A stretch of DNA of 64,000 nucleotides from Gammaproteobacteria bacterium (GTDB taxonomy: Bacteria > Pseudomonadota > Gammaproteobacteria > Steroidobacterales > Steroidobacteraceae): the NCBI GenBank assembly GCA_947452065.1, contig CANGBB010000001.1, positions 62,001-126,000 of the forward strand, read 5' to 3'. Position numbers and translations under genes: made by a program. Positions 52,026 to 64,000 of the stretch are shown piece after piece. Position 1 is the first letter of the stretch. The number at the start of each line of letters is the position of its first letter. The notes under the pieces were generated by a model. The model had not been told where the DNA came from, searched no databases, and was given only the letters and a program-made list of their open reading frames with translations.

Positions 52026-54485
52026 GTGCGCAAGAACAGTGGCGCGTTGAAGAGTCTGTGGCTGCTGGTTGCTCTGGTCGGCGGCGCATTCGTTGCGCCT
52101 GCGATGCAGGCCGCAGAGCCCGAGTTCACCGTGGGCGAGATCAAGGTCGAGGGGCTGCAGCGCATCTCCGAAGGCACGGTCTTCAATTACCTGCCGTTGA
52201 ATATCGGCGACCGACTGACCGGGCAGCGTGAGCGCGAGGCGATTCGCGCACTGTTTGCCACTGGTTTCTTCCAGAGCATCGAGCTGCGGCGTGACGGCAA
52301 CAAGTTGCTGGTCGTGGTGCGCGAGCGTCCCTCAATCGAGAGCGTGGAAATCAAAGGCAACAGCGACATCAAGACCGAGGATCTGCAGAAGTCCCTCCGT
52401 CAGGTCGGGCTGGCGGCCGGTAAGACCTTCAACCGCTCGACGCTCAGTGACCTGCAGCAGTACCTGACCGATCAGTACTACAGCCGTGGCAAGTATGCGG
52501 TGAACGTCGAGACGAAGGTCGAGAGCCTGGAAAACAACCGGGTCAAGATCAACATCGACATCAAAGAAGGTTCGCGCGCCAAGATCCGCCAGATCAACAT
52601 CGTCGGCAACACCGCCTTTAAGGATTCGGAGATCCTCAGTTCGCTGACCCTCAAGACCCCGAGCTGGAACACTTGGTACAAACAGGGCGATCGCTACTCG
52701 CGCGAGTCACTGCAGAGCGACCTCGAAAAGCTGCAGCAGTTCTACCAGGACCGCGGCTACGCCAACATGCGCATCGATTCGGTGCAGGTGGCCGTAGCGC
52801 CGGATCGCGAAGACGTCTTCATCACCGTCAGCATCACTGAGGGTCTGACCTACAAGATCGGCGACGTGAAGCTCGCGGGTGACATGATCGTGGGCGAAGA
52901 CGAAATCCGTCGCCTGCTGCTGGTGCAGAAGGGACAGATGTATTCGCACAAGGTCCTGACGATCACTGAGGATCTGATCAAGAACCGGCTCGGCGCCGAG
53001 GGCTTTTTCTACGCCAAGGTGGAGCCGGTTCCGGACATCGACGAAGACAAGCGCGAAGTGTCGCTGACCATGTACGTGGAGCCCGGCAACCGCGTCTACG
53101 TGCGGGAGATCAAGTTCACCGGCACCACGCGCAGCAATGACGAAACCATGCGGCGCGAACTGCGCCAGCTCGAGGGTTCGCTGCTTTCCAATGTTGCGCT
53201 CGAGCGCTCCAAGCAGCGTCTGCAGCAGCAGCCCTTCATCGAGGAAGTGGAGTTCAACACCGACCGCGTCGCCGGCTCGCCCGACCTCGTCGATGTGACC
53301 TTCAAGGTCAAGGAACGTCCCAGTGCTCAGGTCGGCGGTGGTATCGGCTATTCGGCGTCCCAAGGGTTCCTGCTGAACGGTAACTTCAGCGACAGCAATT
53401 TCATGGGCACCGGTAACAGTGTGGCCGTGCAGCTCGACTCCGGTCGCTATGGCCGTGTCTACAGTTTCTCGCATACCAATCCTTATCGGACTGTGGACGG
53501 CGTAGCGCGTACCACCCAGCTGAGCTACCGCGAGTCGACGCAGTTCGTTTCGCAGTCATCGGCCTTCGACTCCAAGAACTTCTCGCTCGGTGTGACCTAC
53601 GGCTATCCAGTGACCGAGTTCCAGCGCGTCAGTGCCGGCGGCAATATCTCGCATCTGGACTTGCTCACTTATGCCAACAGCAGCGCGCAGCAGGCCGTCG
53701 AGTGGGTGCAGAACAACGGCAACGCTTATTCGCGCGAGCTGCTCAGCACCTTCTACCTGAACGATGGCACGACGCTCTCCAGCTCCGCGCAGCTCTTCGG
53801 TACCCAGTTCACCAACTTCGATATCAGCGCGGGTTGGTTGTTCGACTCGCGTAACCGTGGCTTGTTTGCCGATCGGGGCCATCGGCACAACCTAGGCATC
53901 ACCTATACGCTGCCCAGCGGACCGCGCGCGCCGCGTAGCTGGCTGACCAGCTACGACTACATCGGGTACTTCCCGATCTGGGGTCGCTGGACGCTGCAGG
54001 TCAGTGCGGCGGCGGCCTATACAGCGCCCATCGGTCGCAGCACGACCATCGCTCCCTTCAAGCGCATGTTCGCAGGCGGACCGGATACCGTCCGCGGCTA
54101 TGTCGAAACCTCACTCGGGCCCGTGGACAGCTTCGGCAATCCCTATGGCGGCAACCTGCGCATCAACTCGCAGAACGAGCTGTTGATACCGCTCCCCTTG
54201 AGTTGGCAGACCAGTGCCCGGTTCAGCCTGTTCTTCGATATCGGCAACGTCTTTTCTACCGACTCGACGACCTTTGTCGGCCGCGATCTCGTTACACCGG
54301 TCGATTACAAATTCAAGTATGATGATTTGAAGAGGTCGGCGGGTGTTGCAGTGCAGTGGCTGGCGCCACAGCTGGGACTGTTTAGGTTCAGCTACGGCGT
54401 GCCGCTCAACGAGTTCCTAGGCGATACCACCCGTTTCCCGGACAGGTCGGAGAACTTCCAGTTCACGGTCGGGCAGTCGTTCTAA
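52026..54485 (+). CDS. bamA: BamA, outer-membrane protein assembly factor
   Basis: 819 aa (E. coli 810). Signal peptide (SLWLLVALVGGAFVAPAMQA), five POTRA domains (about 35-435), and a 16-strand barrel ending in VGQSF with C-terminal Phe. The conserved barrel-lid VRGY motif appears as DTVRGYVETSLGP. Core of the BAM complex that inserts beta-barrel proteins such as the porin above. Starts GTG at 52026, 22 bases after rseP. Confidence 0.96.
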   Translation: MRKNSGALKSLWLLVALVGGAFVAPAMQAAEPEFTVGEIKVEGLQRISEGTVFNYLPLNIGDRLTGQREREAIRALFATGFFQSIELRRDGNKLLVVVRERPSIESVEIKGNSDIKTEDLQKSLRQVGLAAGKTFNRSTLSDLQQYLTDQYYSRGKYAVNVETKVESLENNRVKINIDIKEGSRAKIRQINIVGNTAFKDSEILSSLTLKTPSWNTWYKQGDRYSRESLQSDLEKLQQFYQDRGYANMRIDSVQVAVAPDREDVFITVSITEGLTYKIGDVKLAGDMIVGEDEIRRLLLVQKGQMYSHKVLTITEDLIKNRLGAEGFFYAKVEPVPDIDEDKREVSLTMYVEPGNRVYVREIKFTGTTRSNDETMRRELRQLEGSLLSNVALERSKQRLQQQPFIEEVEFNTDRVAGSPDLVDVTFKVKERPSAQVGGGIGYSASQGFLLNGNFSDSNFMGTGNSVAVQLDSGRYGRVYSFSHTNPYRTVDGVARTTQLSYRESTQFVSQSSAFDSKNFSLGVTYGYPVTEFQRVSAGGNISHLDLLTYANSSAQQAVEWVQNNGNAYSRELLSTFYLNDGTTLSSSAQLFGTQFTNFDISAGWLFDSRNRGLFADRGHRHNLGITYTLPSGPRAPRSWLTSYDYIGYFPIWGRWTLQVSAAAAYTAPIGRSTTIAPFKRMFAGGPDTVRGYVETSLGPVDSFGNPYGGNLRINSQNELLIPLPLSWQTSARFSLFFDIGNVFSTDSTTFVGRDLVTPVDYKFKYDDLKRSAGVAVQWLAPQLGLFRFSYGVPLNEFLGDTTRFPDRSENFQFTVGQSF

Positions 54486-54514
54486 TTGGCCATTGCAGTT
54501 GGCAGGAGAGTTCA

Positions 54515-55111
54515 GTGAAGCGTTCTTGGATAGCAATGATTGCGGCTGGCGCCGCCATGGTCTCGGTTGTCACGACGGCCCAGGCTGAAAGCAAGATCGG
54601 TGTGGTCAACTTCGGTCGTCTCCTTCAGGAGTCACCGCAGGGCAGGGCAGCCACCGACATGCTGCGCAAGGAAGCGGAAGCCAAGCAGAATGAACTGGGC
54701 AACCTGCAGGCCTCGCTGAAGGCCAAGGAAGACCGTCTGACCAAGGACGGCGCAACGATGACTGCCGACCAGCGCACCCGTGCCGAAAAGGAACTGCGTG
54801 ACGGCAATCGCGATCTGCAGACCAAGACCACTGAGTTTCAGGACGACCTGAGCGCGCACCAGAACGAAATCGTCGGTCGCCTTCAGAACGAGTTGGGCAT
54901 GGTTGTGCAGAACTACGCGGCGGCGCAGAAGTTCGACTTGGTGCTGGCAGCGGAAGGCTCGATCGTCTACGCAACGGCGGCGATGGACATCACCAATGCT
55001 GTGCTCGCCACACTGCCGGCCGTTGCAGCGGCACCCGCTGCAGCAGCGCCGAAGCCTGCGACCTCGGCGGCGCCCAAGCCGGCTGCGCCGGCCAAGGCAC
55101 CGGCGAAGTAA
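54515..55111 (+). CDS. skp: Skp/OmpH-family periplasmic chaperone
   Basis: 198 aa (E. coli Skp 161 in precursor). GTG start then a signal peptide (SWIAMIAAGAAMVSVVTTAQA), core SKIGVVNFGRLLQESPQGRA, and the long helical arms (KEAEAKQNELGNLQASLKAKEDR; TRAEKELRDGNRDLQTK). An extra C-terminal tail of about 30 residues is Ala/Pro/Lys-rich (APKPAT, APKPAAPAKAPAK). Holds unfolded outer-membrane proteins for BamA. Confidence 0.93.
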   Translation: MKRSWIAMIAAGAAMVSVVTTAQAESKIGVVNFGRLLQESPQGRAATDMLRKEAEAKQNELGNLQASLKAKEDRLTKDGATMTADQRTRAEKELRDGNRDLQTKTTEFQDDLSAHQNEIVGRLQNELGMVVQNYAAAQKFDLVLAAEGSIVYATAAMDITNAVLATLPAVAAAPAAAAPKPATSAAPKPAAPAKAPAK

Positions 55112-55155
55112 GGTCGGCCCGTCCACAGCCTTCCGCAGCCGGAACTGGCTTCGTC

Positions 55156-56220
55156 ATGGTCTGGACGCTGGGGCAGCTCGCGCTCCGCTTCGGGTGCGAG
55201 CTGCGCGGCGATCCGGCCATTGAGGTCGATCATGTCGGCACTCTGGCCGGCGCCGGTCCGCGAGCGCTGAGTTTCCTCGCCAATCCCCTCTATCGGCCGC
55301 AGCTGGGTAAAACCCGCGCCGCTGCGGTCGTACTCGACGGCAAAAGCGCCGCCGACTGCCCGGTGGCAGTGCTCGTCAGCAGTAACCCGTATGCCACCTA
55401 TGCGCGTATCGCCGCGCTGCTCTACACGCCCGCTGCTACCGCAGCCCCGGCTGGCAGCATTGCAGCCAGCGCCGTCGTGGATCCCACGGCCCGACTCGGC
55501 GCCGACGTGCAGATCGGTCCAAACGTGGTCATTGGTCCGGGCTGTACGCTGGGCGATGGTGTTCGCATCGGCGCCGGCTGCGTACTCACGGCCAATGTCC
55601 ACATCGGTGCCCACAGCGAGATTCGTTCGCGGGTCACTCTCGAGTCCGGCGTGATACTGGGCGAGCGGGTGTTGATCCATCCGGGCGCGGTGCTGGGCGC
55701 CGATGGCTTTGGCTTCGCGCGTGATCGCGACGGCTGGGTCAAGGTGCCCCAGGTCGGCGGCGTGCGCATTGGCAATGACGTTGAGATTGGCGCCAACACC
55801 ACCATCGATCGCGGTGCGATTGAGGACACGGTGATCGGCGATGGCGTGAAGATCGACAACCAGGTGCAGATCGGCCACAACGTGGTGATCGGCGAGCATA
55901 CGGTCATGGCGGCGTTTGTGGGCATCTCCGGCAGCACCCGTATCGGCCGTCGCTGCATGATCGGCGGGTCCACCGGATTCGTCGGTCATCAGACCATCTG
56001 CGACGACGCTGCCTTCACTGGCGACTCCATGATTGTCGGTGATGTTGAACAGCCGGGCATCTACTCGGGTGGTCTGCCGGCACAGCCGGCGCGCCTCTGG
56101 CGTCGCCTCGCTGCACGGTTCCGCCAGCTCGATACAATGGCCGGACGCCTCGCCACGCTGGAGCGGGCTGCCGGAGTTCGCAACCCTGCCCAGGAATCAC
56201 GGGAAACAGACGATGACTGA
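55156..56220 (+). CDS. lpxD: LpxD, UDP-3-O-acylglucosamine N-acyltransferase
   Basis: 354 aa. Third step of lipid A synthesis: adds a hydroxyacyl chain to the 2-amino group. An N-terminal uridine-binding domain ([15 protein letters not shown]) precedes hexapeptide repeats of a left-handed beta-helix; the catalytic His lies in [17 protein letters not shown]-terminal helix ([20 protein letters not shown]) is typical. It overlaps fabZ by 8 bases. Confidence 0.95.
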   Translation: MVWTLGQLALRFGCELRGDPAIEVDHVGTLAGAGPRALSFLANPLYRPQLGKTRAAAVVLDGKSAADCPVAVLVSSNPYATYARIAALLYTPAATAAPAGSIAASAVVDPTARLGADVQIGPNVVIGPGCTLGDGVRIGAGCVLTANVHIGAHSEIRSRVTLESGVILGERVLIHPGAVLGADGFGFARDRDGWVKVPQVGGVRIGNDVEIGANTTIDRGAIEDTVIGDGVKIDNQVQIGHNVVIGEHTVMAAFVGISGSTRIGRRCMIGGSTGFVGHQTICDDAAFTGDSMIVGDVEQPGIYSGGLPAQPARLWRRLAARFRQLDTMAGRLATLERAAGVRNPAQESRETDDD

Positions 56221-56716
56221 CACAACGGCCATGGACATTACGCAGATCCTCCGGCGCCTTCCGCACCGCTATCCCTTCCTGCTGGTTGATCGCGTGCTGG
56301 AAATCGCGCCGGGCAAGAGCATCCGCGCTTTGAAGAACGTGACCATCAACGAGCCGTTCTTTCCGGGGCACTTTCCTGGTCGCCCGGTCATGCCCGGCGT
56401 GCTGATCATTGAGGCGCTGGCCCAGGCGGCGGGCGTGCTCGCCTTCGTGACCGCGGATGTATACCCGGACGAAAATTCCCGTTTCTTCTTCGTCGGTATC
56501 GATGAGGCGCGTTTTCGCCGGCCGGTGGAGGCGGGTGATCAGCTGATTCTTACCGCCACGCTGGAACGCAATCTCAGGGGCATCTGGAAGCTTTCGACCG
56601 CAGCGAGTGTTGATGGCAACGTCGTCTGCAGCGCGAATCTGATGCTGGCCCCGGACCTCGACGCGCCCAACCGTGGCGTCACGTCGAAGCCGGCCGCGGC
56701 AGGGGAGCAGTCGTGA
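56213..56716 (+). CDS. fabZ: FabZ, 3-hydroxyacyl-ACP dehydratase
   Basis: 167 aa hot-dog enzyme of fatty-acid elongation, competing with LpxA/LpxD for hydroxyacyl-ACP. [18 protein letters not shown], the catalytic His in [14 protein letters not shown] and Glu in [10 protein letters not shown] are present. ATG 56213 lies 8 bases inside lpxD; the frame open back to 56033 reads lpxD sequence out of frame. The stop overlaps the lpxA GTG. The C-terminus is slightly longer than usual. Confidence 0.96.
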   Translation: MTDTTAMDITQILRRLPHRYPFLLVDRVLEIAPGKSIRALKNVTINEPFFPGHFPGRPVMPGVLIIEALAQAAGVLAFVTADVYPDENSRFFFVGIDEARFRRPVEAGDQLILTATLERNLRGIWKLSTAASVDGNVVCSANLMLAPDLDAPNRGVTSKPAAAGEQS

Positions 56717-57483
56717 TTGATCCGCGCGCTGTAGTTTCGCCGCAGGCACGGCTCGGTGCGGACGTTGAGATTGGTCCGTTCGCCGTCATCGGACCTGATG
56801 TCACGCTCGGAGCGCGAACCCGTGTGGGGCCGAGTGCCGTCATCACCGGTCATACGACCTTGGGTGAAGACAATGTGGTGTTCCAGTTCGCCTCGATTGG
56901 CGAAGCGCCGCAGGACCTGAAATACAAAGGCGAGCCGACGCGACTTGAAATCGGTGACCGCAATGTGTTCCGCGAGTTCTGCACCGTCAATCGCGGTACC
57001 ACGCATGATGAGGGCGTCACTAGTATCGGCTCTGACAACCTACTGATGAGCTATACGCACGTCGCTCATGATTGCCGGCTGGGCAATCGCATCGTGATGG
57101 CCAACAATGCCACGCTGGGCGGACATGCGAAGCTCGGCGACTGGGTCATCATGGGTGGCTTCTCCGGCGTGCACCAGTTCAGCCAGATTGGAGCCCATGC
57201 CTTCATCGCCAATAATTGCGCGGTGACGCGCGACGTGCCGCCGTATGTCATGGCCGTGGGTCAGCCCGCGCAGCCGCACTCGATCAACAGCAAGGGGCTT
57301 GAGCGGCGCGGCTTCAGTGCTCAGCAGATTCGCAATATCAAGGAAGCCTACCGCACGCTGTACCGGCGCGATTTGCCGCTGGCCGAGGCGCAGCAGCAGC
57401 TGGCAGCCTTGGTGCCGGAGCAGCCGGAGCTGGCCATCTTCGTGGAATTCATCGGCGCCTCGGAACGTAGTCTGGTGCGTTGA
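56713..57483 (+). CDS. lpxA: LpxA, UDP-N-acetylglucosamine acyltransferase
   Basis: 256 aa, first step of lipid A synthesis. Hexapeptide-repeat beta-helix from the N-terminus ([20 protein letters not shown]); catalytic His in [15 protein letters not shown]; conserved [13 protein letters not shown] and VGQPA; C-terminal helical domain. GTG start overlaps the fabZ stop. A 77-base gap follows before lpxB with no recognisable promoter. Confidence 0.96.
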   Translation: MIDPRAVVSPQARLGADVEIGPFAVIGPDVTLGARTRVGPSAVITGHTTLGEDNVVFQFASIGEAPQDLKYKGEPTRLEIGDRNVFREFCTVNRGTTHDEGVTSIGSDNLLMSYTHVAHDCRLGNRIVMANNATLGGHAKLGDWVIMGGFSGVHQFSQIGAHAFIANNCAVTRDVPPYVMAVGQPAQPHSINSKGLERRGFSAQQIRNIKEAYRTLYRRDLPLAEAQQQLAALVPEQPELAIFVEFIGASERSLVR

Positions 57484-57560
57484 GCGGCGGTCGGCGGCGG
57501 GACGCTTCGGGCTGTCACGTCGCATCGTCCGCGCTGTTACAGTGAGCGGCGTTGCCCATC

Positions 57561-58742
57561 ATGGTTGCCGATCCTATGCATGTCGATCCACCCCAGTCTA
57601 AGCCGCTGCGAATCGCTATCGTCGCCGGTGAAGCCTCGGGTGATGCGCTTGGCGCAGCCTTCATCGCAGCCATTCGCGAGCGCCATCCGCAGGCGGAATT
57701 CCGCGGCGTCGCCGGGCCGCGCATGCAAGCAGCGGGATGTCAGGCGCTGGCGACGTCTGAAGAGCTCGCGGTCATGGGCTTGTTTGAGGTGCTGCGGCAT
57801 CTGCCGCGACTGTGGCGGCTGCGTCGGCGATTGGTCGAGCAAGTGAGTGCATGGCAGCCCGACGTGTTCGTCGGTATCGACGCGCCCAGCTTCAATGTCG
57901 GTTTGGCACGCCAGCTCAAAGAGCGCGGGGTGCGTACCGTGCAGTACGTGAGTCCGCAGCTATGGGCCTGGCGGCAGGGGCGTGCCCGCGACATGCATCG
58001 TTCCTGCGACCTGGTGCTTTGCGTGCTGCCGTTCGAGCCGCCGTTCTACGCTGGGCACGGCGTGGAGGCGGAGTTCGTCGGACATCCGCTGGCGGACCAG
58101 ATCCCGCTGGAGTCGCAGCGAACACAGGCGCGTCTGGCGCTGGGCATTGATGCTCAGGCGCGTGTCGTCGCGCTGCTGCCGGGTAGCCGGAGCGGCGAAG
58201 TACAACGACTGGCACCCGATATGCTGGCCGCGGCGCGACTGCTGGCGCAGCGCGATCCATCGCTTCAGTTTCTGGCTCCCATGGCCTCGACGGCGGCACG
58301 CGGGGCTTTCGAGGGTGCTGGCGCAATGCCTTCAGGGTTGCGTCTGTTGGACGGGCAGGCGCGACTGGTGTTGCAGGCCGCGGACGTTGCGCTGGTCGCC
58401 TCCGGGACCGCGACCCTCGAGGCGCTGCTATGCAAGTGTCCGATGGCAGTGGTCTATCGTTTCGGGTCGTTGACCGCGGCGCTGCTGCGATGGTTCCGGC
58501 TGGTCAAGCTGCCATATTTTTCGCTTCCAAACCTGTTGGCTGGTGAGCCGCTGGTGCCGGAATTTTTTCAGGATGCCGTGCAGCCGGCTGCGCTGGCCGA
58601 CGCGCTGCAGGAGTTGCTAGGAGCCGGTGCGCACCATGAAGCGCTGCGGGAGCGTTTCACTGACATTCATCGCTCGCTGCGAGTGGATGGCGCGCGCCGG
58701 GCGGCAGCGGCCGTGCTACGCCGTATTGGCATCGGCGCATGA
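57561..58742 (+). CDS. lpxB: LpxB, lipid-A-disaccharide synthase
   Basis: 393 aa GT19 glycosyltransferase joining UDP-diacyl-GlcN with lipid X. N-terminal [72 protein letters not shown] and [11 protein letters not shown]. The start is uncertain among TTG 57552, ATG 57561 and ATG 57576; none has a strong ribosome site, and I use 57561. Overlaps rnhB by four bases. Confidence 0.95.
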   Translation: MVADPMHVDPPQSKPLRIAIVAGEASGDALGAAFIAAIRERHPQAEFRGVAGPRMQAAGCQALATSEELAVMGLFEVLRHLPRLWRLRRRLVEQVSAWQPDVFVGIDAPSFNVGLARQLKERGVRTVQYVSPQLWAWRQGRARDMHRSCDLVLCVLPFEPPFYAGHGVEAEFVGHPLADQIPLESQRTQARLALGIDAQARVVALLPGSRSGEVQRLAPDMLAAARLLAQRDPSLQFLAPMASTAARGAFEGAGAMPSGLRLLDGQARLVLQAADVALVASGTATLEALLCKCPMAVVYRFGSLTAALLRWFRLVKLPYFSLPNLLAGEPLVPEFFQDAVQPAALADALQELLGAGAHHEALRERFTDIHRSLRVDGARRAAAAVLRRIGIGA

Positions 58743-59349
58743 GCGTCTGGCTGGCGGGGGTCGACGAGGCGGGACGTGGGCCGCTGGCCGGTCCGGTGGT
58801 GGCGGCGGCGGTGATGCTCGATCCGCTGCGACCGGTGGCGGGGCTGCGCGACTCCAAGCTTCTCAGCGCTCGTCAGCGCGAGCATCTGGCGCCGTTGATC
58901 CGCGAGTCGGCCTTGGCCTGGTCGGTGGCTGAGGCCAGTGTTGCGGAAATCGATTCGCTGAACATCCTGCAGGCCACCTTGCTGGCCATGCGGCGTGCGC
59001 TGGCAGCGCTCTCCAGGCCCCCGTCAATCATCAGAATCGATGGTAATAAGGCGCCTGAAGTCCTTGATCTTTTTCCAGATTGCAGCGTCGAAACTGTGAT
59101 CGGCGGCGATCGCACCGAGCCGAGCATCAGTGCAGCATCCATCCTCGCCAAGACCCATCGCGATGCCTTGATGCTGCAACTGGAGCAGCACCATCCCGGC
59201 TACGGCTTCAGCCAGCATCAGGGTTATGGGACGGCAGAGCATCTGGAGGCCCTGCGGCGCCTCGGCCCTTCTTTGGCCCATCGACGCAGCTTCGCTCCGG
59301 TAAAATCGCTGCTCGCGCTTTCGAGCGACTCTGACCCCGCAGCCACTGC

Positions 59350-59353
<4 letters not shown>
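58739..59353 (+). CDS. rnhB: Ribonuclease HII
   Basis: 204 aa. Removes ribonucleotides and RNA from DNA-RNA hybrids. Active-site acids: D9/E10 in [14 protein letters not shown], further Asp in RIDGNKAPE and in KTHRDALM; the C-terminal [18 protein letters not shown] is diagnostic. ATGA overlap with lpxB upstream and dnaE downstream, so it is coupled to both lipid A and replication genes, an arrangement standard in Gammaproteobacteria. Confidence 0.96.
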
Positions 59354-62889
<3,536 letters not shown>

Positions 62890-62901
62890 CATTCCGCTCC
62901 T

Positions 62902-63867
62902 ATGGCCGTAAGTTTTCTGGATTTCGAACAGCCGATCGCCGAACTGGAAGCCAAGCTCGAGGAGCTGGCCCATGTTTCGAGCGATGGGCAAGTTAACCTC
63001 GAAGAAGAGATGGCGCGTCTGCGGGCCAAGAGCCAGCAGCTGACGCGCTCGATCTTCGCCAACCTCACCCCGTGGCAGATCACGCAGCTGGCCCGCCACC
63101 CGCAGCGTCCCTACACGCTCGACTACATCAACGCCATGTGCACGGAGTTCAACGAGCTCCATGGCGATCGCATGTATGCCGACGACATGGCGATCGTCGG
63201 CGGCCCCGCCCGTTTTGGCGATCGTATCGTGATGATCATCGGTCATCAGAAGGGCCGTGATACCAAGGAACGCGTACGTCGCAACTACGGCATGCCTAGG
63301 CCCGAGGGCTATCGCAAGGCGCTCCGGCTGATGCAGATGGCGGAGAAGTTCTCACTGCCGGTGATCACTTTGATCGACACCCCGGGCGCTTACCCGGGTG
63401 TTGGCTCCGAGGAGCGCAATCAGAGCGAAGCCATTGCCCGCAATCTTTTCGTGATGGCCACCCTGCGCACCCCGATCGTCAGCGTCGTGATCGGCGAGGG
63501 CGGCTCCGGTGGCGCGCTGGCCATTGGTGTCTGCGACCGACTGCTGATGCTTCAGTATTCCACCTACTCAGTGATTTCACCCGAAGGGTGTGCCTCGATT
63601 TTGTGGAAGAGTGCGGACAAGAAGGAAGTGGCTGCGGAGGCCATGAACGTCACTGCCGAAGGCCTGCGTGAGCTGGGTCTGGTGGATGTGGTCCTGCGTG
63701 AGCCGCTCGGTGGCGCACACCGCGATCCCGTGACGATGGCGTCCGATCTGAGCAAGGCGCTGGAGACCCAGCTTGCAGCGCTGGAAAAACTCAGCGTGGA
63801 AGAGCTCTTGCAGCAGCGCACGCGTCGTCTGTCGGGATTCGGCGTGTATTCCGAGGGCAAGAAGTAG
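62902..63867 (+). CDS. accA: Acetyl-CoA carboxylase carboxyltransferase alpha subunit
   Basis: 321 aa, E. coli 319. With AccD transfers carboxyl from biotin to acetyl-CoA, committing carbon to fatty acids. [45 protein letters not shown] (in part), [39 protein letters not shown] and [13 protein letters not shown] are family blocks. ATG 62902 directly follows dnaE. tilS starts 6 bases after its stop, as in E. coli, where tilS also lies near accA. Confidence 0.97.
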   Translation: MAVSFLDFEQPIAELEAKLEELAHVSSDGQVNLEEEMARLRAKSQQLTRSIFANLTPWQITQLARHPQRPYTLDYINAMCTEFNELHGDRMYADDMAIVGGPARFGDRIVMIIGHQKGRDTKERVRRNYGMPRPEGYRKALRLMQMAEKFSLPVITLIDTPGAYPGVGSEERNQSEAIARNLFVMATLRTPIVSVVIGEGGSGGALAIGVCDRLLMLQYSTYSVISPEGCASILWKSADKKEVAAEAMNVTAEGLRELGLVDVVLREPLGGAHRDPVTMASDLSKALETQLAALEKLSVEELLQQRTRRLSGFGVYSEGKK

Positions 63868-63873
63868 CCAGCG

Positions 63874-64000
63874 ATGGTAGTACCCGTCTTCGGTCCGGCC
63901 TGGCTGCAGCGCCAGCTGACCGATCTGGGAGTGCCGGCGCGTGGCGCGCAACTCTGCATTGCCTTTTCTGGCGGGCTTGATTCCAGTGCACTCCTGCACG
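63874..64000 (+). CDS. tilS: tRNA(Ile)-lysidine synthase, N-terminal part (cut by right edge)
   Basis: 42 codons are visible from ATG 63874 to the window end. They read MVVPVFGPAWLQRQL and then a PP-loop ATP motif FSGGLDSSALLH, the TilS signature SGGxDS. TilS adds lysine to C34 of tRNA-Ile(CAU) so that it reads AUA. The context directly after accA supports the call; the rest of the gene is outside the window. Confidence 0.88.
   Translation, partial: MVVPVFGPAWLQRQLTDLGVPARGAQLCIAFSGGLDSSALLH

Overview
The window is a gene-dense, GC-rich (roughly 60%+) bacterial chromosome segment from a Gammaproteobacterium. The evidence is gene order. ruvC-ruvA-ruvB-ybgC-tolQRAB-pal-cpoB runs into queE-queC. 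map-glnD-dapC-dapD lies divergent from rpsB-tsf-pyrH-frr-uppS-cdsA-dxr-rseP-bamA-skp-lpxD-fabZ-lpxA-lpxB-rnhB-dnaE-accA-tilS. A GTP-type PEP carboxykinase, a UDP-glucuronate decarboxylase and the coding bias suggest the Xanthomonadales/Nevskiales/Steroidobacter side rather than enterics or pseudomonads. No rRNA is present, so the order is not fixed.

Layout. 1-249 (-): 5' part of a secreted poly-glycine protein that runs off the left edge. 359-2350 (-): relA. 2376-11173 (+): Holliday-junction resolution (ruvCAB), Tol-Pal envelope machine and the preQ0 enzymes queE/queC. 11229-11666: tRNA-Lys, tRNA-Ala, tRNA-Glu. 11765-15149: small glycan module (UDP-xylose synthase and GtrA flippase on +, GtrB-like glycosyltransferase and GalE on -). 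15209-20208 (+): srkA kinase, a PAS-GGDEF-EAL protein, dusA, and a class III cyclase fused to FHA. 20227-22005 (-): pckG. 22122-25286 (+): yoaA helicase, tsaB, dsbB. 25298-26425 (-): dapE.

26560-35617 (+) is a complete phosphate regulon: phoB-phoR-phoU-porin-phoU-pstS-pstC-pstA-pstB. Pho boxes precede phoB and the porin, and two phoU paralogues flank the porin. 35757-38812 (+): DEAD-box helicase and AmpG-like MFS permease. 38834-44404 (-): dapD, dapC, glnD, map. 44581-63867 (+): the translation, isoprenoid, outer-membrane and lipid A cluster, then dnaE and accA. tilS starts at 63874 and is cut by the right edge.

Most genes are packed with ATGA, GTGA or TTGA stop/start overlaps, implying long translationally coupled operons. 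No gene-free stretch exceeds about 230 bases apart from the tRNA region. I saw no insertion sequences, prophage, integrase, CRISPR array or other horizontally acquired block.

I do not see a clear undescribed system. The most unusual items are the phoU-porin-phoU arrangement, a cyclase-FHA protein with His at the transition-state Asn position, a PAS-GGDEF-EAL protein with two altered EAL metal residues, the UDP-xylose/GtrA/GtrB module, and the poly-Gly secreted protein.
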